A stretch of DNA of 64,000 bases from Armatimonadota bacterium (GCA_037138755.1 JBAXHT010000003.1:62001-126000); one strand, 5' to 3'; positions 7,203 through 16,794 are shown, counted from the first letter of the stretch. Numbers and translations: made by a program. The notes: generated by a model from the sequence alone, not told the origin.

Positions 7203-10200
7203 CAACTACACCCGCTCGTTTCTCCGCAGCTGTTGCACTTGAGGCAGACTCCGTTCCTTACCAACGTAAACGCTCCGCAGTTGCCGCAGGGGTCGCCTTC
7301 GTAGCCTTTTAGGCGGGCTTCTCTTACCTTCGCGGCGGTGGCATCGGCAGCCGAAGGTGCTAGGTATGCGCCCGCCGCTTCGGTTGTCTTGAGTCTTGAG
7401 TCTTGAGTCTTGAGGGCCGGAGCTTCGCTCACTTCGAACAATCCCAATCCGTTGGAGCCGTTGCCGCTGACGACTCGTTCTTCGTAGACGGCAACGTTAT
7501 TCGCTTGGTTGCGGATGAGGGCGTCGGTGGGCGAACCGAGGGCTCGCCCGCCTTCAAAAGGGAGGGGGTCTTGTTGTCCTCCATCGTTGCCGGCGGAGGC
7601 GTTGTAGCCGACGCTGCTGTGGTCGTTTCTTGCGGAGCCGGGGACGTGGTCCTCGAGTTCGCCTTGTTCTTCTTCTTCATCGAAGTCCACCGCTTGTGAG
7701 GGGCTACCCATGGTGTCGGAGCGGAGGTCCTCGGGCTTGACTTGCACGAGGTCGGTTCTGCCTAGATAGGACATGCTGAGCTCGCGGAAGATGTAGTCGA
7801 TGACCGACGTGGACATTTTGATGTTGTCGTGGCCATGGACGGAGCCGTTTGGCTCGAAGCGGGTGAAGACGAACGCCTCGGTGAACTCCTCGAGCGGGAC
7901 TCCGTATTGGAGGCCGAGGGAGACGGCGATGGCGAAGCAGTTCATGAGCGACCGGAAGGCGGCGCCTTCGCGGTGCATATCGATGAAGATTTCGCCGAGG
8001 GTTCCGTCTTCGAATTCACCGGTTCGGAGGTAGACCTTGTGTCCGCCGACGCGGGCCTTTTGGGTGTAGCCTCTTCTTCGGCCAGGCATCACTCGTCGCT
8101 TGCTGATGTAGCGGTAGACGAGTTTGGTGGCGATGCGTTCGATCTCGGCGTGGGCCGAGAGGTTGGAAGTTGGAAGTTGGAGGTCGGAAGTTTCCTCACC
8201 CCCTAGCCCCCTCTCCACTTGTGGAGAGGGGGAGCCGGATTCCATTTCCATGTCGAGAGTGGCTTCTAGGATTGCGGCGGCGGAGTCGGAGCTGCTGCTG
8301 TTGAGCGGCTGGCTGAGTTTGCTGCCGTCTCGGTAGAGGGCGTTGGCCTTGATTCCGAGCTGCCAGGAGAGCCAGTAGGCGTTGTGGACGTCTTCGACGC
8401 TGGCCTCGGAGGGCAGGTTGATGGTCTTGCTGATCGCTCCGGAGAGGAACGGCTGGGCGGCGGCCATCATTCGGATGTGGCCTTCGGCGCTGATGAAGCG
8501 TTGACCCTTCTTGCCGCAACGGTTGGCGCAGTCGAAGACGGCGAGGTGCTCGTCTTTGAGGTGCGGGGCGCCTTCGACGGTCATGGAGCCGCAGACGTAC
8601 TCGTTCGCTTCTTCGATCTGGGCTTTGGTGAAGCCGAGTTCGACGAGCATGTTGAACGACCAGTCGTTGATCTGATCTTCGGTAAAGCCAAGGACTGACG
8701 TGCAGAACTCGTCACCGAAGGTGTATTTGTTGAAGACGAACTGGAGTTCGAAGGCGGATTCGAGGCCTGCTTCGAGCTTTTGGAGTTCTTGTTCTGTAAA
8801 TCCGCGAGCGGTGAGGGTTTCGTGGTTGATGTGCGGGGCACCGTTGAGGGTTTTGTAACCGACGGTGTAGCCGATAATGTCGTCGATTTGCTTTCCGTCG
8901 TAGCCCATCTTGGTGAGGGCGGGCGGGATCGACTGGTTGATGATCTTGAAGTATCCGCCGCCGGAGAGCTTTTTGAACTTAACGAGGGCGAAGTCGGGTT
9001 CGACACCGGTAGTGTCGCAGTCCATGATGAGCCCGATGGTTCCGGTGGGCGCAAGAACCGTCACCTGGGCGTTGCGGTAGCCGTACTTCTCGCCGAGCTC
9101 GAGGGCTCGATCCCACGATTTGTGGGCAGCGTGAAGCAGGTCTCCGGGGCAGAGAAGCTGGTCGATGCCGAGGGGGAGGATGCTGAGGCCTTCGTACTCC
9201 GATCGAGCGGCGTTGTAGGCGGCGCGTCGGTGGTTACGAATGACGCGGAGCATGTTTTCGCGGTTCGGCTGGTAGGAGGGGAATGGGCCGTGCTGCTTGG
9301 CCATTTCGGCGCTGGTTGCATAGCTTTCGCCCCCGAGGACGGCGGTGAGGGCTCCGGCGATGGCGAAGCCTTCGGGGCTGTCGTAGGGGATTCCCATCTG
9401 CATCAGCAGGGCGCCGAGGTTGGCGTATCCGAGGCCGAGGGTTCGGAAGTCGTAGCTGAGCTGGGCGACTTCTTTGGATGGGAACTGCGCCATGAGGACG
9501 CTGATTTCGAGGACGACGGTCCAGAGTTGGATGGCGTGCATGTAGCCTTCGACGTCGAACTTGCCGGTTTCTCGGTTGTAGAGGGTGGCCAGGTTGATGG
9601 AGGCGAGGTTGCAGGCGGTGTCATCGAGGAACATGTACTCCGAGCATGGGTTGGACGCGTTGATGCGGCCATGCGCTGGGCAGGTGTGCCACTCGTTGAT
9701 GGTGGTGTCGTATTGGAGCCCGGGGTCGGCGGAGTTCCAGGCGGCTTGGCAGATGTCGTCCCAAAGGCCTTTGGCTTTGATGGACTTGACGGTTTTGCCG
9801 CTGGTTCGGGCGGTCAGGCTCCAGTCGGAATCGTTCTCGACGGCTTTGAAGAAGTCGTTGCTGACCCGTACGGAGTTGTTGGAGTTCTGACCGGAGACGG
9901 TGATGTAGGCTTCGGACTCGTAGCCGGTGTCGAAGGTTGGGAACTCGATGCTGGTGTAGCCCTGCTCGGCGAACTGGATGGCGCGCTGGATGTAGTTGGT
10001 GGGGATTTCGTCGAGCTTGGCTTCGGCGATGGCGGTCCAGAGGGCTTTGTTGGTTCGCGGGTTGGCGTTGACTGTTCCGTCGACGTAGGCGGCCTTCATC
10101 ACGTTGTTGATGTGGCGCTGATTGAGCTTGGAACCGGTGACGAGGGAGGCAACCTTTTGCTCTTCCTTGACCTTCCAGTTGACGAATTCTTCGATGTCGG

Positions 10201-11023
10201 GGTGGTTGATATCGAGGCAGACCATCTTGGCTGCTCTTCTTGTAGTGCCGCCTGATTTGATCGCTCCAGCGGATCGGTCGCCGACCCGGAGGAAGCTCAT
10301 GAGACCGGAGGATTTTCCGCCGCCGCTGAGTCGTTCGTTCTCGCCGCGGATCTTAGAGAAGTTGGTGCCGACTCCGCTGCCGTACTTGAAGATTCGGGCT
10401 TCGCGGGTCCAGAGGTCCATGATTCCGCCCTCGTTGACCAGATCATCTTTGACGCTGAGGATGAAGCAGGCGTGGGGCTGGGGTCGCTCGTAGGCGTTGG
10501 TGGACTTCTTCAGCTCGCCGTTACGGGGATCGACGTAGTAGTGACCTTGAGCCGAGCCGGTGATGCCGTAGGCGAAGTGCATTCCGGTGTTGAACCACTG
10601 GGGGCTGTTTGGCGCGGCGACTTGGCGGGCGAGCATGTTGACCATCTCGTCGTAAAAGGTTTGGGCGTCGTCGGCGGAATCGAAGTAGTGGAACTTCTCG
10701 CCCCAGTGTCGCCAGCATCCGGCGAGGCGGTGGAAGACCTGGCGAGAGTCAGTCTCGCATTCAGCCGATGGGGTGACGACAGCGGCGTTTTCGCCGGCGT
10801 ATTCGACTCCGCCGACTTTGCCTGGGGTGAGGCCTGCTTTGCGGAAATACTTTTGCGCCAGGATGTCGGTCGCTACTTGGCTCCAACCGGACGGAACCAT
10901 GACGTTTTCCATCAGGAAGACGGTGGAGCCATCGGGGTTGCGGATCTCGCTCTTACGCGGCTCAAAGTTGATGCCTGCGTACGGGTTTTGACCAGATTGC
11001 GTAAAGTAGCGTCGAATTTTCAT
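7202..11023 (-). CDS. nrdJ: Vitamin B12-dependent ribonucleotide reductase (class II)
   Basis: 1273 residues. It reduces ribonucleotides to deoxyribonucleotides using adenosylcobalamin, without needing oxygen. Landmarks include [12 protein letters not shown] (substrate-site cysteine), [34 protein letters not shown] (active-site loop), [20 protein letters not shown], a TSCPD-type domain after residue ~970, and a C-terminal zinc ribbon CGNCGAF...CLKCNSCG with the terminal redox cysteines. The start overlaps the nrdR stop by 4 bp (ATGA). Two odd linkers are encoded by repeats: a palindrome plus heptamers at 8162-8232, and heptamers at 7386-7413. Both lie in variable regions outside the catalytic barrel. 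NrdR boxes upstream of nrdR should control the operon. Confidence 0.97.
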   Translation of the reverse strand: MKIRRYFTQSGQNPYAGINFEPRKSEIRNPDGSTVFLMENVMVPSGWSQVATDILAQKYFRKAGLTPGKVGGVEYAGENAAVVTPSAECETDSRQVFHRLAGCWRHWGEKFHYFDSADDAQTFYDEMVNMLARQVAAPNSPQWFNTGMHFAYGITGSAQGHYYVDPRNGELKKSTNAYERPQPHACFILSVKDDLVNEGGIMDLWTREARIFKYGSGVGTNFSKIRGENERLSGGGKSSGLMSFLRVGDRSAGAIKSGGTTRRAAKMVCLDINHPDIEEFVNWKVKEEQKVASLVTGSKLNQRHINNVMKAAYVDGTVNANPRTNKALWTAIAEAKLDEIPTNYIQRAIQFAEQGYTSIEFPTFDTGYESEAYITVSGQNSNNSVRVSNDFFKAVENDSDWSLTARTSGKTVKSIKAKGLWDDICQAAWNSADPGLQYDTTINEWHTCPAHGRINASNPCSEYMFLDDTACNLASINLATLYNRETGKFDVEGYMHAIQLWTVVLEISVLMAQFPSKEVAQLSYDFRTLGLGYANLGALLMQMGIPYDSPEGFAIAGALTAVLGGESYATSAEMAKQHGPFPSYQPNRENMLRVIRNHRRAAYNAARSEYEGLSILPLGIDQLLCPGDLLHAAHKSWDRALELGEKYGYRNAQVTVLAPTGTIGLIMDCDTTGVEPDFALVKFKKLSGGGYFKIINQSIPPALTKMGYDGKQIDDIIGYTVGYKTLNGAPHINHETLTARGFTEQELQKLEAGLESAFELQFVFNKYTFGDEFCTSVLGFTEDQINDWSFNMLVELGFTKAQIEEANEYVCGSMTVEGAPHLKDEHLAVFDCANRCGKKGQRFISAEGHIRMMAAAQPFLSGAISKTINLPSEASVEDVHNAYWLSWQLGIKANALYRDGSKLSQPLNSSSSDSAAAILEATLDMEMESGSPSPQVERGLGGEETSDLQLPTSNLSAHAEIERIATKLVYRYISKRRVMPGRRRGYTQKARVGGHKVYLRTGEFEDGTLGEIFIDMHREGAAFRSLMNCFAIAVSLGLQYGVPLEEFTEAFVFTRFEPNGSVHGHDNIKMSTSVIDYIFRELSMSYLGRTDLVQVKPEDLRSDTMGSPSQAVDFDEEEEQGELEDHVPGSARNDHSSVGYNASAGNDGGQQDPLPFEGGRALGSPTDALIRNQANNVAVYEERVVSGNGSNGLGLFEVSEAPALKTQDSRLKTTEAAGAYLAPSAADATAAKVREARLKGYEGDPCGNCGAFTLVRNGVCLKCNSCGETSGCS
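7386..7413. repeat. Heptanucleotide tandem repeat inside nrdJ
   Basis: Four perfect copies of GTCTTGA. On the coding strand they read as [12 protein letters not shown], so the repeat shows a 7-residue (21-bp) period in the protein. Confidence 0.85.
8162..8189. repeat. Heptanucleotide tandem repeat inside nrdJ
   Basis: Four units of GTTGGAA with small changes (GTTGGAG, GTCGGAA). They encode the linker segment DLQLPTSNL. Confidence 0.85.
8207..8232. repeat. Perfect palindrome inside nrdJ
   Basis: CCCCCTCTCCAC, loop TT, GTGGAGAGGGGG: a 12-bp perfect stem that encodes SPSPQVERG in frame. It sits 18 bp from a heptamer array and looks like an inserted palindromic repeat tolerated in a linker. Confidence 0.8.
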
Positions 11024-11541
11024 GATTTCTCTTCCTGAGTTGGGATGGTGATGAGTTCCTTCTGCAAATGCCGGAAAGGGTTGAGGGCTTCTTCTCGTTG
11101 CACAGTCTCAACCATTTCGGCAAAATCGGCGACGGTCTCGAACTCTTGGTAGACCGACGCAAAACGGACATAGGCGACAGTGTCAATGGTGGATAGCTCG
11201 CGCATCACGGCGCGACCGATCTCCTTGGTTGGCACTTCATTGTCGAATTTCTTTTGGAGTTGTTCTTCGATTCTGAGCGCGGTGGCTTGTAGGGTCTCGA
11301 TTGAGACTGGGCGCTTTCCACAAGCGAGGCGCATGCTTTCGAAGACTTTTTCACGGTTGAAGTCGGCGCGGCTCGTGTCTCGTTTGATAACAAAAAGCCT
11401 GGCCTTTTCGATGCGCTCGATCGTGGTGAACCTGCGGCTGCAGGACGGACACTCGCGACGTCGTCGTATCGACTCTCCGTCCGAACCTGGACGCGAGTCG
11501 AGCACCTTGAGGTCTTCGTTTCCGCACGAGGGGCAATGCAT
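11020..11541 (-). CDS. nrdR: Transcriptional repressor NrdR
   Basis: 173 residues, slightly longer than the usual ~150. The N-terminal zinc ribbon has Cys3, Cys6, Cys31 and Cys34 (MHCPSCG...[15 protein letters not shown]). The ATP-cone follows from about residue 48 ([20 protein letters not shown]). NrdR senses nucleotides and represses ribonucleotide reductase genes. It is the first gene of the nrdR-nrdJ-DUF4062 operon, overlapping nrdJ by 4 bp. Two NrdR boxes lie 17-64 bp upstream of its start codon, implying autoregulation. Confidence 0.97.
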   Translation of the reverse strand: MHCPSCGNEDLKVLDSRPGSDGESIRRRRECPSCSRRFTTIERIEKARLFVIKRDTSRADFNREKVFESMRLACGKRPVSIETLQATALRIEEQLQKKFDNEVPTKEIGRAVMRELSTIDTVAYVRFASVYQEFETVADFAEMVETVQREEALNPFRHLQKELITIPTQEEKS

Positions 11542-11557
11542 CGATCTTCCGTGATAG

Positions 11558-11573
11558 CCACTAGATATAGTGG
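11558..11573. promoter_or_regulatory. NrdR box 1
   Basis: CCACTAGATATAGTGG is a near-perfect palindrome (flanked by G and C to give 18 bp) and close to the known NrdR consensus ACACTATATATAGTGT. It lies 17 bp upstream of nrdR. Confidence 0.85.
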
Positions 11574-11589
11574 CTTGAACAGTATGCCA

Positions 11590-11605
11590 CCACTAGGGAT
11601 AGTTT
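11590..11605. promoter_or_regulatory. NrdR box 2
   Basis: CCACTAGGGATAGTTT matches box 1 at 12 of 16 positions and starts exactly 32 bp from it, the spacing expected for tandem NrdR boxes on one face of the helix. Confidence 0.75.
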
Positions 11606-11725
11606 ACAAGAGGTTTTTTTCGGAATTTTATGCGCATCGTTTTCCACAGGTTATCCGTCGCAACATTCGGAGAAGATGTAGACGAACCTTGAGTGATATT
11701 TTTCGTTCACAATGATAGATCAGAG

Positions 11726-12709
11726 ATGGTGGGGGATAAGGTTCTCAGAACGGTTGTACTGTCTGACGCGGTGGGTTTCACTGCGCGGATGCAAGCCGAC
11801 GAGCCGGCGGCCCTGATGGCCCTAGCGAATGATCATACGGTCTTTCGGGCGGCGGTGGAATCGCATGATGGTGTAGTGGTGAAGTCCACTGGTGATGGGC
11901 TGTTATGTCTTTTTGAAAGTCCGGCCCAGGCTGTGCGGGCGTGCCTCGCGGCGATCCCGATGATGAGCGAGCTTGAGCATCGCTACGCGGTTCATACCGG
12001 GGAAGTCACCGTGACGGATGAAGATGTCTTTGGTGATGCTGTGAACATTTGCGCCCGACTGGAGCGCGAGGCGAAGGCGGGCACGATTGTTTGTTCCCGG
12101 ATGGTTTTCGATCTCGTTCGGGCGCAAGCGTTGCCCGCAGCGAAGAAGGTCGGTCGAGTTGTGGTGAGAGGCGTTCAGGAGCCGCTCGAGATCTATTCAT
12201 GGGGTTCGCAAATGCGAAAACGCCGAGCCGTCCCTTGGGCGGCGACGAGAATTGCACTCGTCTTGGCTCCGCTCATCGTAGTTGGATTGATTTGGCAGAA
12301 TCGCCAGATGGCCGAGCCAGCAGACGAACAAGCTGTGCGGCGTTCGGTCACGAAGATGATGCAAAAGGATGGCGCGAACAGCGAGGCGCCCGATATCGAG
12401 GCGTTTATCGACGAGACTTACGCGCAAGTTCTGGATGAAGTTGAACAGTATGAGACGGTCAAAGCCGAAGCAAAAAAGAGTGTTAGTCCAGCCAAGGTAG
12501 TGGAGTGGCTGAAGTCGAGTCCAATGGGTAAGCGGGAACGTGGTTTGCGCGAAATCGAGCACTGGTCTCTTGCCGCAATGGCGGTGAAGCTGGCGAACTC
12601 TAAGGACCCAAGGGTAGTGGTCGAAAAATTGAGTGCCTCGAAGGATGCGTCGGCCGAGATTGCGCTGAAGGCTTTCCGTGAGGAGTTCGCCCCTTTGGGA
12701 GTGCGTTAA
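11726..12709 (+). CDS. Class III adenylate/guanylate cyclase with one membrane segment
   Basis: 327 residues from this ATG; a GTG at 11693 would add 11. The catalytic domain is N-terminal: LSDAVGFTARM (metal-binding Asp), KSTGDGLLCLF (second metal Asp), HTGEVTVTDEDVFGDAVNIC and ARLE, all typical of class III cyclases that make cAMP or cGMP. A single hydrophobic segment (RIALVLAPLIVVGLIWQ, about residues 187-203) follows, then a ~125-residue charged helical C-terminus. The catalytic domain thus comes before the anchor, with the tail probably on the other side of the membrane. It is divergent from nrdR and may share its promoter region. Confidence 0.85.
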   Translation: MVGDKVLRTVVLSDAVGFTARMQADEPAALMALANDHTVFRAAVESHDGVVVKSTGDGLLCLFESPAQAVRACLAAIPMMSELEHRYAVHTGEVTVTDEDVFGDAVNICARLEREAKAGTIVCSRMVFDLVRAQALPAAKKVGRVVVRGVQEPLEIYSWGSQMRKRRAVPWAATRIALVLAPLIVVGLIWQNRQMAEPADEQAVRRSVTKMMQKDGANSEAPDIEAFIDETYAQVLDEVEQYETVKAEAKKSVSPAKVVEWLKSSPMGKRERGLREIEHWSLAAMAVKLANSKDPRVVVEKLSASKDASAEIALKAFREEFAPLGVR

Positions 12710-12833
12710 CTAAGCTCACCCTTTGCGGTTTGGAGAGGAGAGAGACTACTCTCGGGCCGAAATTGCTCGGGATGTTCCACACCCAGCTTTGCTGAGCCGT
12801 TAACTGCTTGAACTTCGGTGAAGCACTGCCAAA

Positions 12834-13094
12834 TCAGGCTTCGGAGCTACAGGCGCACGACGCCTTATCACCTGTGCAACTCTCTACCGGAGCTGGGGAA
12901 GTTGTGGACGAAACCGAGGAGCTATCGTTCACGTAGAATCCGGAACCCTTGAAGGCGATGCCGACGGGCTGGATGACTCGTTTCACGGTACCATTGGAGC
13001 CGCATTGACAATCCTTGATCGGGTCTTCGGTGATGCGTTGTTCGAGCTCGAAAGTCTTTTCGCAGGACGAGCATTCGTAGACGTAGGTTGGCAT
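12834..13094 (-). CDS. FmdB family zinc-ribbon protein
   Basis: 86 residues starting MPTYVYECSSCEKTFELEQR, the standard opening of the FmdB putative regulatory family. Cysteines are in the expected C-x2-C and CQCG positions; VKRVIQPVGIAFKGSGFYVND is the family's second conserved block. The tail is Ser/Cys-rich and variable. A frame extending upstream to 13130 was not used because the family always begins at MPTY. Its start codon is only 18 bp from that of the divergent TerC gene. Confidence 0.9.
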   Translation of the reverse strand: MPTYVYECSSCEKTFELEQRITEDPIKDCQCGSNGTVKRVIQPVGIAFKGSGFYVNDSSSVSSTTSPAPVESCTGDKASCACSSEA

Positions 13095-13112
13095 ACACAA
13101 AGATTTTGAACG

Positions 13113-13895
13113 ATGGAACTCCCATTTCACCAGATTGTTGAAACGAAAGACCTGGCTAGCGTTGCGGCGCTCGTGGTTTTGGAAGGTCTGCTGTCGGGTG
13201 ATAACGCGTTAGTTTTGGCGATTATGGTTCGCCACTTACCTCGTGAACAGCAGAAGAAGGCTCTGCTATTTGGCCTCGGCGGTGCGTTTTTCTTTCGCCT
13301 GGTCGCAATCCTTTTCGCTACGGTCATCCTGAAACAATGGTGGCTTCAGGCCATTGGAGCGGCCTACTTGATCCTGATTTCGATCAAGCACTTCGTCGGC
13401 TCGGCTTCAGAAAAAGAGGTCAAGCCGGTCGGAAAAGGGTTTTGGCCAACCGTGATCGCGGTTGAACTGACCGATATTGCCTTTGCAGTCGATTCTGTTC
13501 TGGCCGGAATCACTTTCATTCACAACGATGGTCGGAAGATTTGGGTCGTGCTGTTCGGGGCGATTGTTGGAATCGTCTTGCTGAGATTTGCAGCCGGAGC
13601 GTTCGTTCGCATTCTTGATCGGTATCCAGTATTGGATCATGTCGCCTATGCTCTCGTGGCCTGGGTTGGCGTCAAGCTCGCGTTCCTCGCAGCAAGCTCG
13701 TCGCCACAAGCCACTCCGCACATGCCCCAGCCAATTTTTTGGGGTGTCCTGTTGACGATCGCGGTCGGGGGAACATTGCTGGCGATGAAGTATTCGCACG
13801 ATCCAAGTCAGGAAGAGTCGGACTCAGCCAATCTGGTTGAGGATGCGCAAGACCTCGAGTACGATGAGGACCGACCTAAGCCCGATACTGTCTGA
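13113..13895 (+). CDS. TerC family integral membrane protein
   Basis: 260 residues with about seven hydrophobic segments. LEGLLSGDNALVLAIMVRHL (residues ~23-42) and the second acidic motif ELTDIAFAVDSVLAGI (~117-132) are the paired TerC signatures with metal-binding Asp residues. Relatives export manganese or other metals, or give tellurite resistance. The C-terminus is a cytoplasmic acidic tail. It diverges from fmdB and overlaps the convergent DUF1801 gene by 20 bp. There is no room for a yybP-ykoY manganese riboswitch upstream. Confidence 0.92.
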   Translation: MELPFHQIVETKDLASVAALVVLEGLLSGDNALVLAIMVRHLPREQQKKALLFGLGGAFFFRLVAILFATVILKQWWLQAIGAAYLILISIKHFVGSASEKEVKPVGKGFWPTVIAVELTDIAFAVDSVLAGITFIHNDGRKIWVVLFGAIVGIVLLRFAAGAFVRILDRYPVLDHVAYALVAWVGVKLAFLAASSSPQATPHMPQPIFWGVLLTIAVGGTLLAMKYSHDPSQEESDSANLVEDAQDLEYDEDRPKPDTV

Positions 13896-14235
13896 TTGTT
13901 TCCTTCAGCAGCTCTTCCACGACCTTAACGTTCACCTTGTTTGGCGAGCTGTATCGCACACAGCACTTTCCGACGCTGAGCCCATCCAAGAGGTGTCGTT
14001 TGGCATCAACCACCGGAACTGGGAAGTAGATTGAGATGTACTTAGCCTGACTTGCAAATGCCACTTCCGGCTCTGATTCGCCTGGCCGAGTGTACGCCGC
14101 CATCCCGTACTTCATTGATTCTTCCAGCTCTGGGATTACTTCGCGAATTGCTGCTCTCACGCTATTCAGCACTTCGCGTCGTGTTTCAGGGATTTCTGCT
14201 AAATAGTCGTCAACCGTCTTTGCTGAGCTTTGCAT
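13876..14235 (-). CDS. DUF1801 domain protein
   Basis: 119 residues. SAKTVDDYLAEIPETRREVL at the start, PELEESMKYGMAAY in the middle and LDGLSVGKCCVRYSSPNKVN toward the end fit the DUF1801/YdhG-like family, small cytoplasmic proteins of unknown role. The 3' end overlaps terC tail-to-tail by 20 bp. Confidence 0.85.
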   Translation of the reverse strand: MQSSAKTVDDYLAEIPETRREVLNSVRAAIREVIPELEESMKYGMAAYTRPGESEPEVAFASQAKYISIYFPVPVVDAKRHLLDGLSVGKCCVRYSSPNKVNVKVVEELLKETIRQYRA

Positions 14236-14289
14236 AGCGCAATTTTTACCCAGAATTGCGCTTTAGGGGATGGGTAACCTTGAACCTGC

Positions 14290-15366
14290 ATGGCTGACAA
14301 AGTACGAGTCGGAATTATTGGAGCAGGCGGGATCGCCCAGAACGCGCACATGAAGGGATACGAGACGATCCCGGACAACTGCGAAATGGTCGCGGTAGCT
14401 GACCTCAACGAGAAGGTGGCAAACGAAGCAGCCGAGAAGTTTGGGATCAAGCGAATCTACTCGGACTATCGCGAGATGCTTGCCGCTGGAGAGATTGATG
14501 CGGTTTCGGTCACGACCCCAAACAAGTTTCACAAGGATCCAACGATTGATGCGTTGAAGGCGGGAATTCACGTCCTTTGCGAGAAGCCATTGGCCATGAA
14601 CGCAGAAGAGGCAAAAGAGATGTGCGCGGCGGCTCGCGACTCCGGGAAGATTCTCCAGGTCGCCTTGCAGAGCCGGTTCAGCGGCCCTGGCCGCTTCATG
14701 AAGGAGTACATCGACGCGGGGAACATGGGCGACATCTACTTTGCTCGCGCTCAGGCTCTTCGCCGCCGGGGTGTTCCGGGTTGGGGTGTCTTTATCGACA
14801 AGGAGAAGCAAGGTGGAGGTCCGCTGATCGATATTGGAGTCCACATTTTGGACTTCACGCTCTATTTGATGGGTTATCCGAAACCCGTTTCGGCAAGTGG
14901 CAAAACTTGGGACATGCTCGGCAAGAATCCTGACCTGACCAACAACTTCGGCGACTATGATCGGTCGAAGTTCACCGTCGAAGATTTTGCGGTTGGAATG
15001 ATTAAGTTCGACAACGGTGCGGTTGTTTCGCTAGAGAGTTCGTTCATGGCGAACCAGGGCGAGGGCGAGAGCATGAAGACCCAGCTTTTCGGAACCAAAG
15101 CAGGTGCAAACGTCAAGATTTGGGGAGACGACCCGATTGAGATTTACACCGAATCGAATAAGCAGTTGTTCGACCTTAAACCGAAGAACGTGCCGAAGGT
15201 TGATTCTCCGCACACGGCTGAGGTCGTAGCCTTTATTGATGCTATTCAGAACGGCAAAGAGTCCCCTGTTCCAGGGCTCAATGGCTTGATCCTGAACGCC
15301 ATTTTCGACGCCCTTTACAAGAGCAGCGAGACTGGTAACGAGGAGAAAGTCGACGTTTCGTTCTAG
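14290..15366 (+). CDS. Gfo/Idh/MocA family oxidoreductase
   Basis: 358 residues. An N-terminal NAD(P)-binding fold is marked by VGIIGAGGIAQNAHMKGYE, and the family's catalytic-region lysine lies in HVLCEKPLAMN. The C-terminal domain has GGGPLIDIGVHILDFTLYLM with the conserved His, close to myo-inositol dehydrogenase-like members. These enzymes oxidise sugars, inositols or related compounds; the substrate cannot be read from sequence. It forms a plus-strand run with a lipoprotein and a second oxidoreductase. Confidence 0.92.
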   Translation: MADKVRVGIIGAGGIAQNAHMKGYETIPDNCEMVAVADLNEKVANEAAEKFGIKRIYSDYREMLAAGEIDAVSVTTPNKFHKDPTIDALKAGIHVLCEKPLAMNAEEAKEMCAAARDSGKILQVALQSRFSGPGRFMKEYIDAGNMGDIYFARAQALRRRGVPGWGVFIDKEKQGGGPLIDIGVHILDFTLYLMGYPKPVSASGKTWDMLGKNPDLTNNFGDYDRSKFTVEDFAVGMIKFDNGAVVSLESSFMANQGEGESMKTQLFGTKAGANVKIWGDDPIEIYTESNKQLFDLKPKNVPKVDSPHTAEVVAFIDAIQNGKESPVPGLNGLILNAIFDALYKSSETGNEEKVDVSF

Positions 15367-15387
15367 AGGAAGTCGCTGAGGTAAATT

Positions 15388-15735
15388 ATGAGCATGAACG
15401 CACGGATCGCGATTCTTGGATTGGCCCTTGGACTTCTTCTCACTGGGTGTCACCCGAAGTCTGTGGAGAGCTTCATTTCGGCGACCACGCCTCACGAAGA
15501 GAAGCCTCGCTATATGGGCGATAAGGGATCGAATGGCGGGTTCGGCGGAGCGAACAGCGGCACCCGACTCGGAAAGGACAACGGGGGCCGTGCGAAAGGC
15601 ACTGTCTCTGGCTACGATGACCCGGCAAAGGGAAGCGGAAGCCAGCCTGGCGAAAACCCAGGTGCAGGTGGAGCAAATGGCCCAGCCATGCAAAGCAAGG
15701 TAACCAACTCTATCTCCGGCCGCTACAAGAGCTAA
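15388..15735 (+). CDS. Small Gly-rich lipoprotein
   Basis: 115 residues. The signal MSMNARIAILGLALGLLLTGC ends in lipobox LLTGC (Cys21). The mature part is Gly/Asn/Ser-rich and low in complexity (GSNGGFGGANSG), probably disordered. It sits 21 bp after one oxidoreductase gene and 1 bp before the next, so it belongs to the same transcript. Function unknown. Confidence 0.75.
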   Translation: MSMNARIAILGLALGLLLTGCHPKSVESFISATTPHEEKPRYMGDKGSNGGFGGANSGTRLGKDNGGRAKGTVSGYDDPAKGSGSQPGENPGAGGANGPAMQSKVTNSISGRYKS

Positions 15736-15736
15736 G

Positions 15737-16747
15737 ATGGCATTTCGCATCGGTTTGATGGGCTGCGGTTCCGTCGCCGACTTCGGACACCTCCCGGCAA
15801 TCGGGAGGTGTTCTGATTTTGAGCTTGTCGGCTTGTTCGATCCTGTTCCCGGCAAAGCGGCTTCGTATGCTTCGCGGTTCGGCGGTCAGGCGTTTGAGAC
15901 GGATGAGGCGTTCTTTGAACAGCCGATGGATGCAGTTGCGATTTGCTCGCCTTTGGCATTCCACTTCGATAATGTGATGCTGGCCTCGCAGCACGGAGTT
16001 CACGTGCTCTGCGAAAAGCCAATTGCTCAAAATGAGGACGAAGCCGCAGACATGATCGCGGTCATGGAAGATTCTGGAAAAGGGTTCTTTGTTGGGCTGG
16101 TCTACAGATTTTCTCACGTCGCTGCCCAGTTGAAACAGTGGTTGCGAGAAGGGCTGATCGGGGATGTGCGGCACATTCGGATGCAGTATCTCTGGAATCT
16201 TCATGGGCAGTGGGTCCAGGACTCAGCAGGGAATTGGATCGAGAGTCCGCTGTGGCGGGGCAGGATGCTTGAGGGTGGACCATTGATTGACTGCGGAGTT
16301 CACCAAATCGACTTGATCAGGTGGATGACCGGGCGAGAGGTGGTGTCTTGCGATGGGTTTGGAGCTTGGGTCGCAAAATACGATGCTCCCGATCATGTGA
16401 CTTGCCATCTAGCCTTAGAAGGTGGAATTACCGCCTCTGTCGAAGTTTCGTTCACATATGGGCATACAACTCGTGAGCCAGTTTCATTCTTCACTTACGA
16501 GCTGATCGGAACAGGCGGAGTAGCGCGGTTTGATCGAGATGGCTATTTGCTGGAGGCACGGAACGGCGAAGGCGTGATTCGCTCTGAGGGAGCGAGCGAG
16601 AAGGACTTTGATGGCATGTATCGGCAGTTTGCTCGGTACATGGCGAACGGCGAGATTGGCGCGCTTGCCTCGCCGGATGACGCGTTGGTCGCAACGAAGA
16701 TAGCGATTGAGTGCACAGATCGCGCGATAGCGCGGCGTGTTCGCTAG
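15737..16747 (+). CDS. Gfo/Idh/MocA family oxidoreductase (second copy)
   Basis: 336 residues. IGLMGCGSVADFGHLPAIGR is the dinucleotide-binding loop; HVLCEKPIAQNEDE carries the family lysine; GGPLIDCGVHQIDLIRWMTG holds the conserved His in the C-terminal domain. It is diverged from the neighbour at 14290 (shared motifs, otherwise different), so it is not a recent duplication. The two may act on consecutive steps of a sugar pathway, but this is inference from co-location. Confidence 0.9.
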   Translation: MAFRIGLMGCGSVADFGHLPAIGRCSDFELVGLFDPVPGKAASYASRFGGQAFETDEAFFEQPMDAVAICSPLAFHFDNVMLASQHGVHVLCEKPIAQNEDEAADMIAVMEDSGKGFFVGLVYRFSHVAAQLKQWLREGLIGDVRHIRMQYLWNLHGQWVQDSAGNWIESPLWRGRMLEGGPLIDCGVHQIDLIRWMTGREVVSCDGFGAWVAKYDAPDHVTCHLALEGGITASVEVSFTYGHTTREPVSFFTYELIGTGGVARFDRDGYLLEARNGEGVIRSEGASEKDFDGMYRQFARYMANGEIGALASPDDALVATKIAIECTDRAIARRVR

Positions 16748-16794
16748 GCCGTTTAGTCCGTGCTAAAGCCCACCAGTTTGCGTCAGAGCTGACT

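Noticed and set aside
8780-10255. Plus-strand reading frame of 491 codons
   Set aside because: Lies wholly opposite nrdJ. Val/Gly/Asp-rich composition is the usual antisense shadow of a well-used codon pattern.
11542-11692. Cobalamin riboswitch before the B12-dependent reductase operon
   Set aside because: The 150-bp gap holds the NrdR boxes and shows no B12-box or suitable folding arms.
13095-13112. Manganese (yybP-ykoY) riboswitch before terC
   Set aside because: Only 18 bp separate the two divergent start codons, too little for the roughly 100-nt element.
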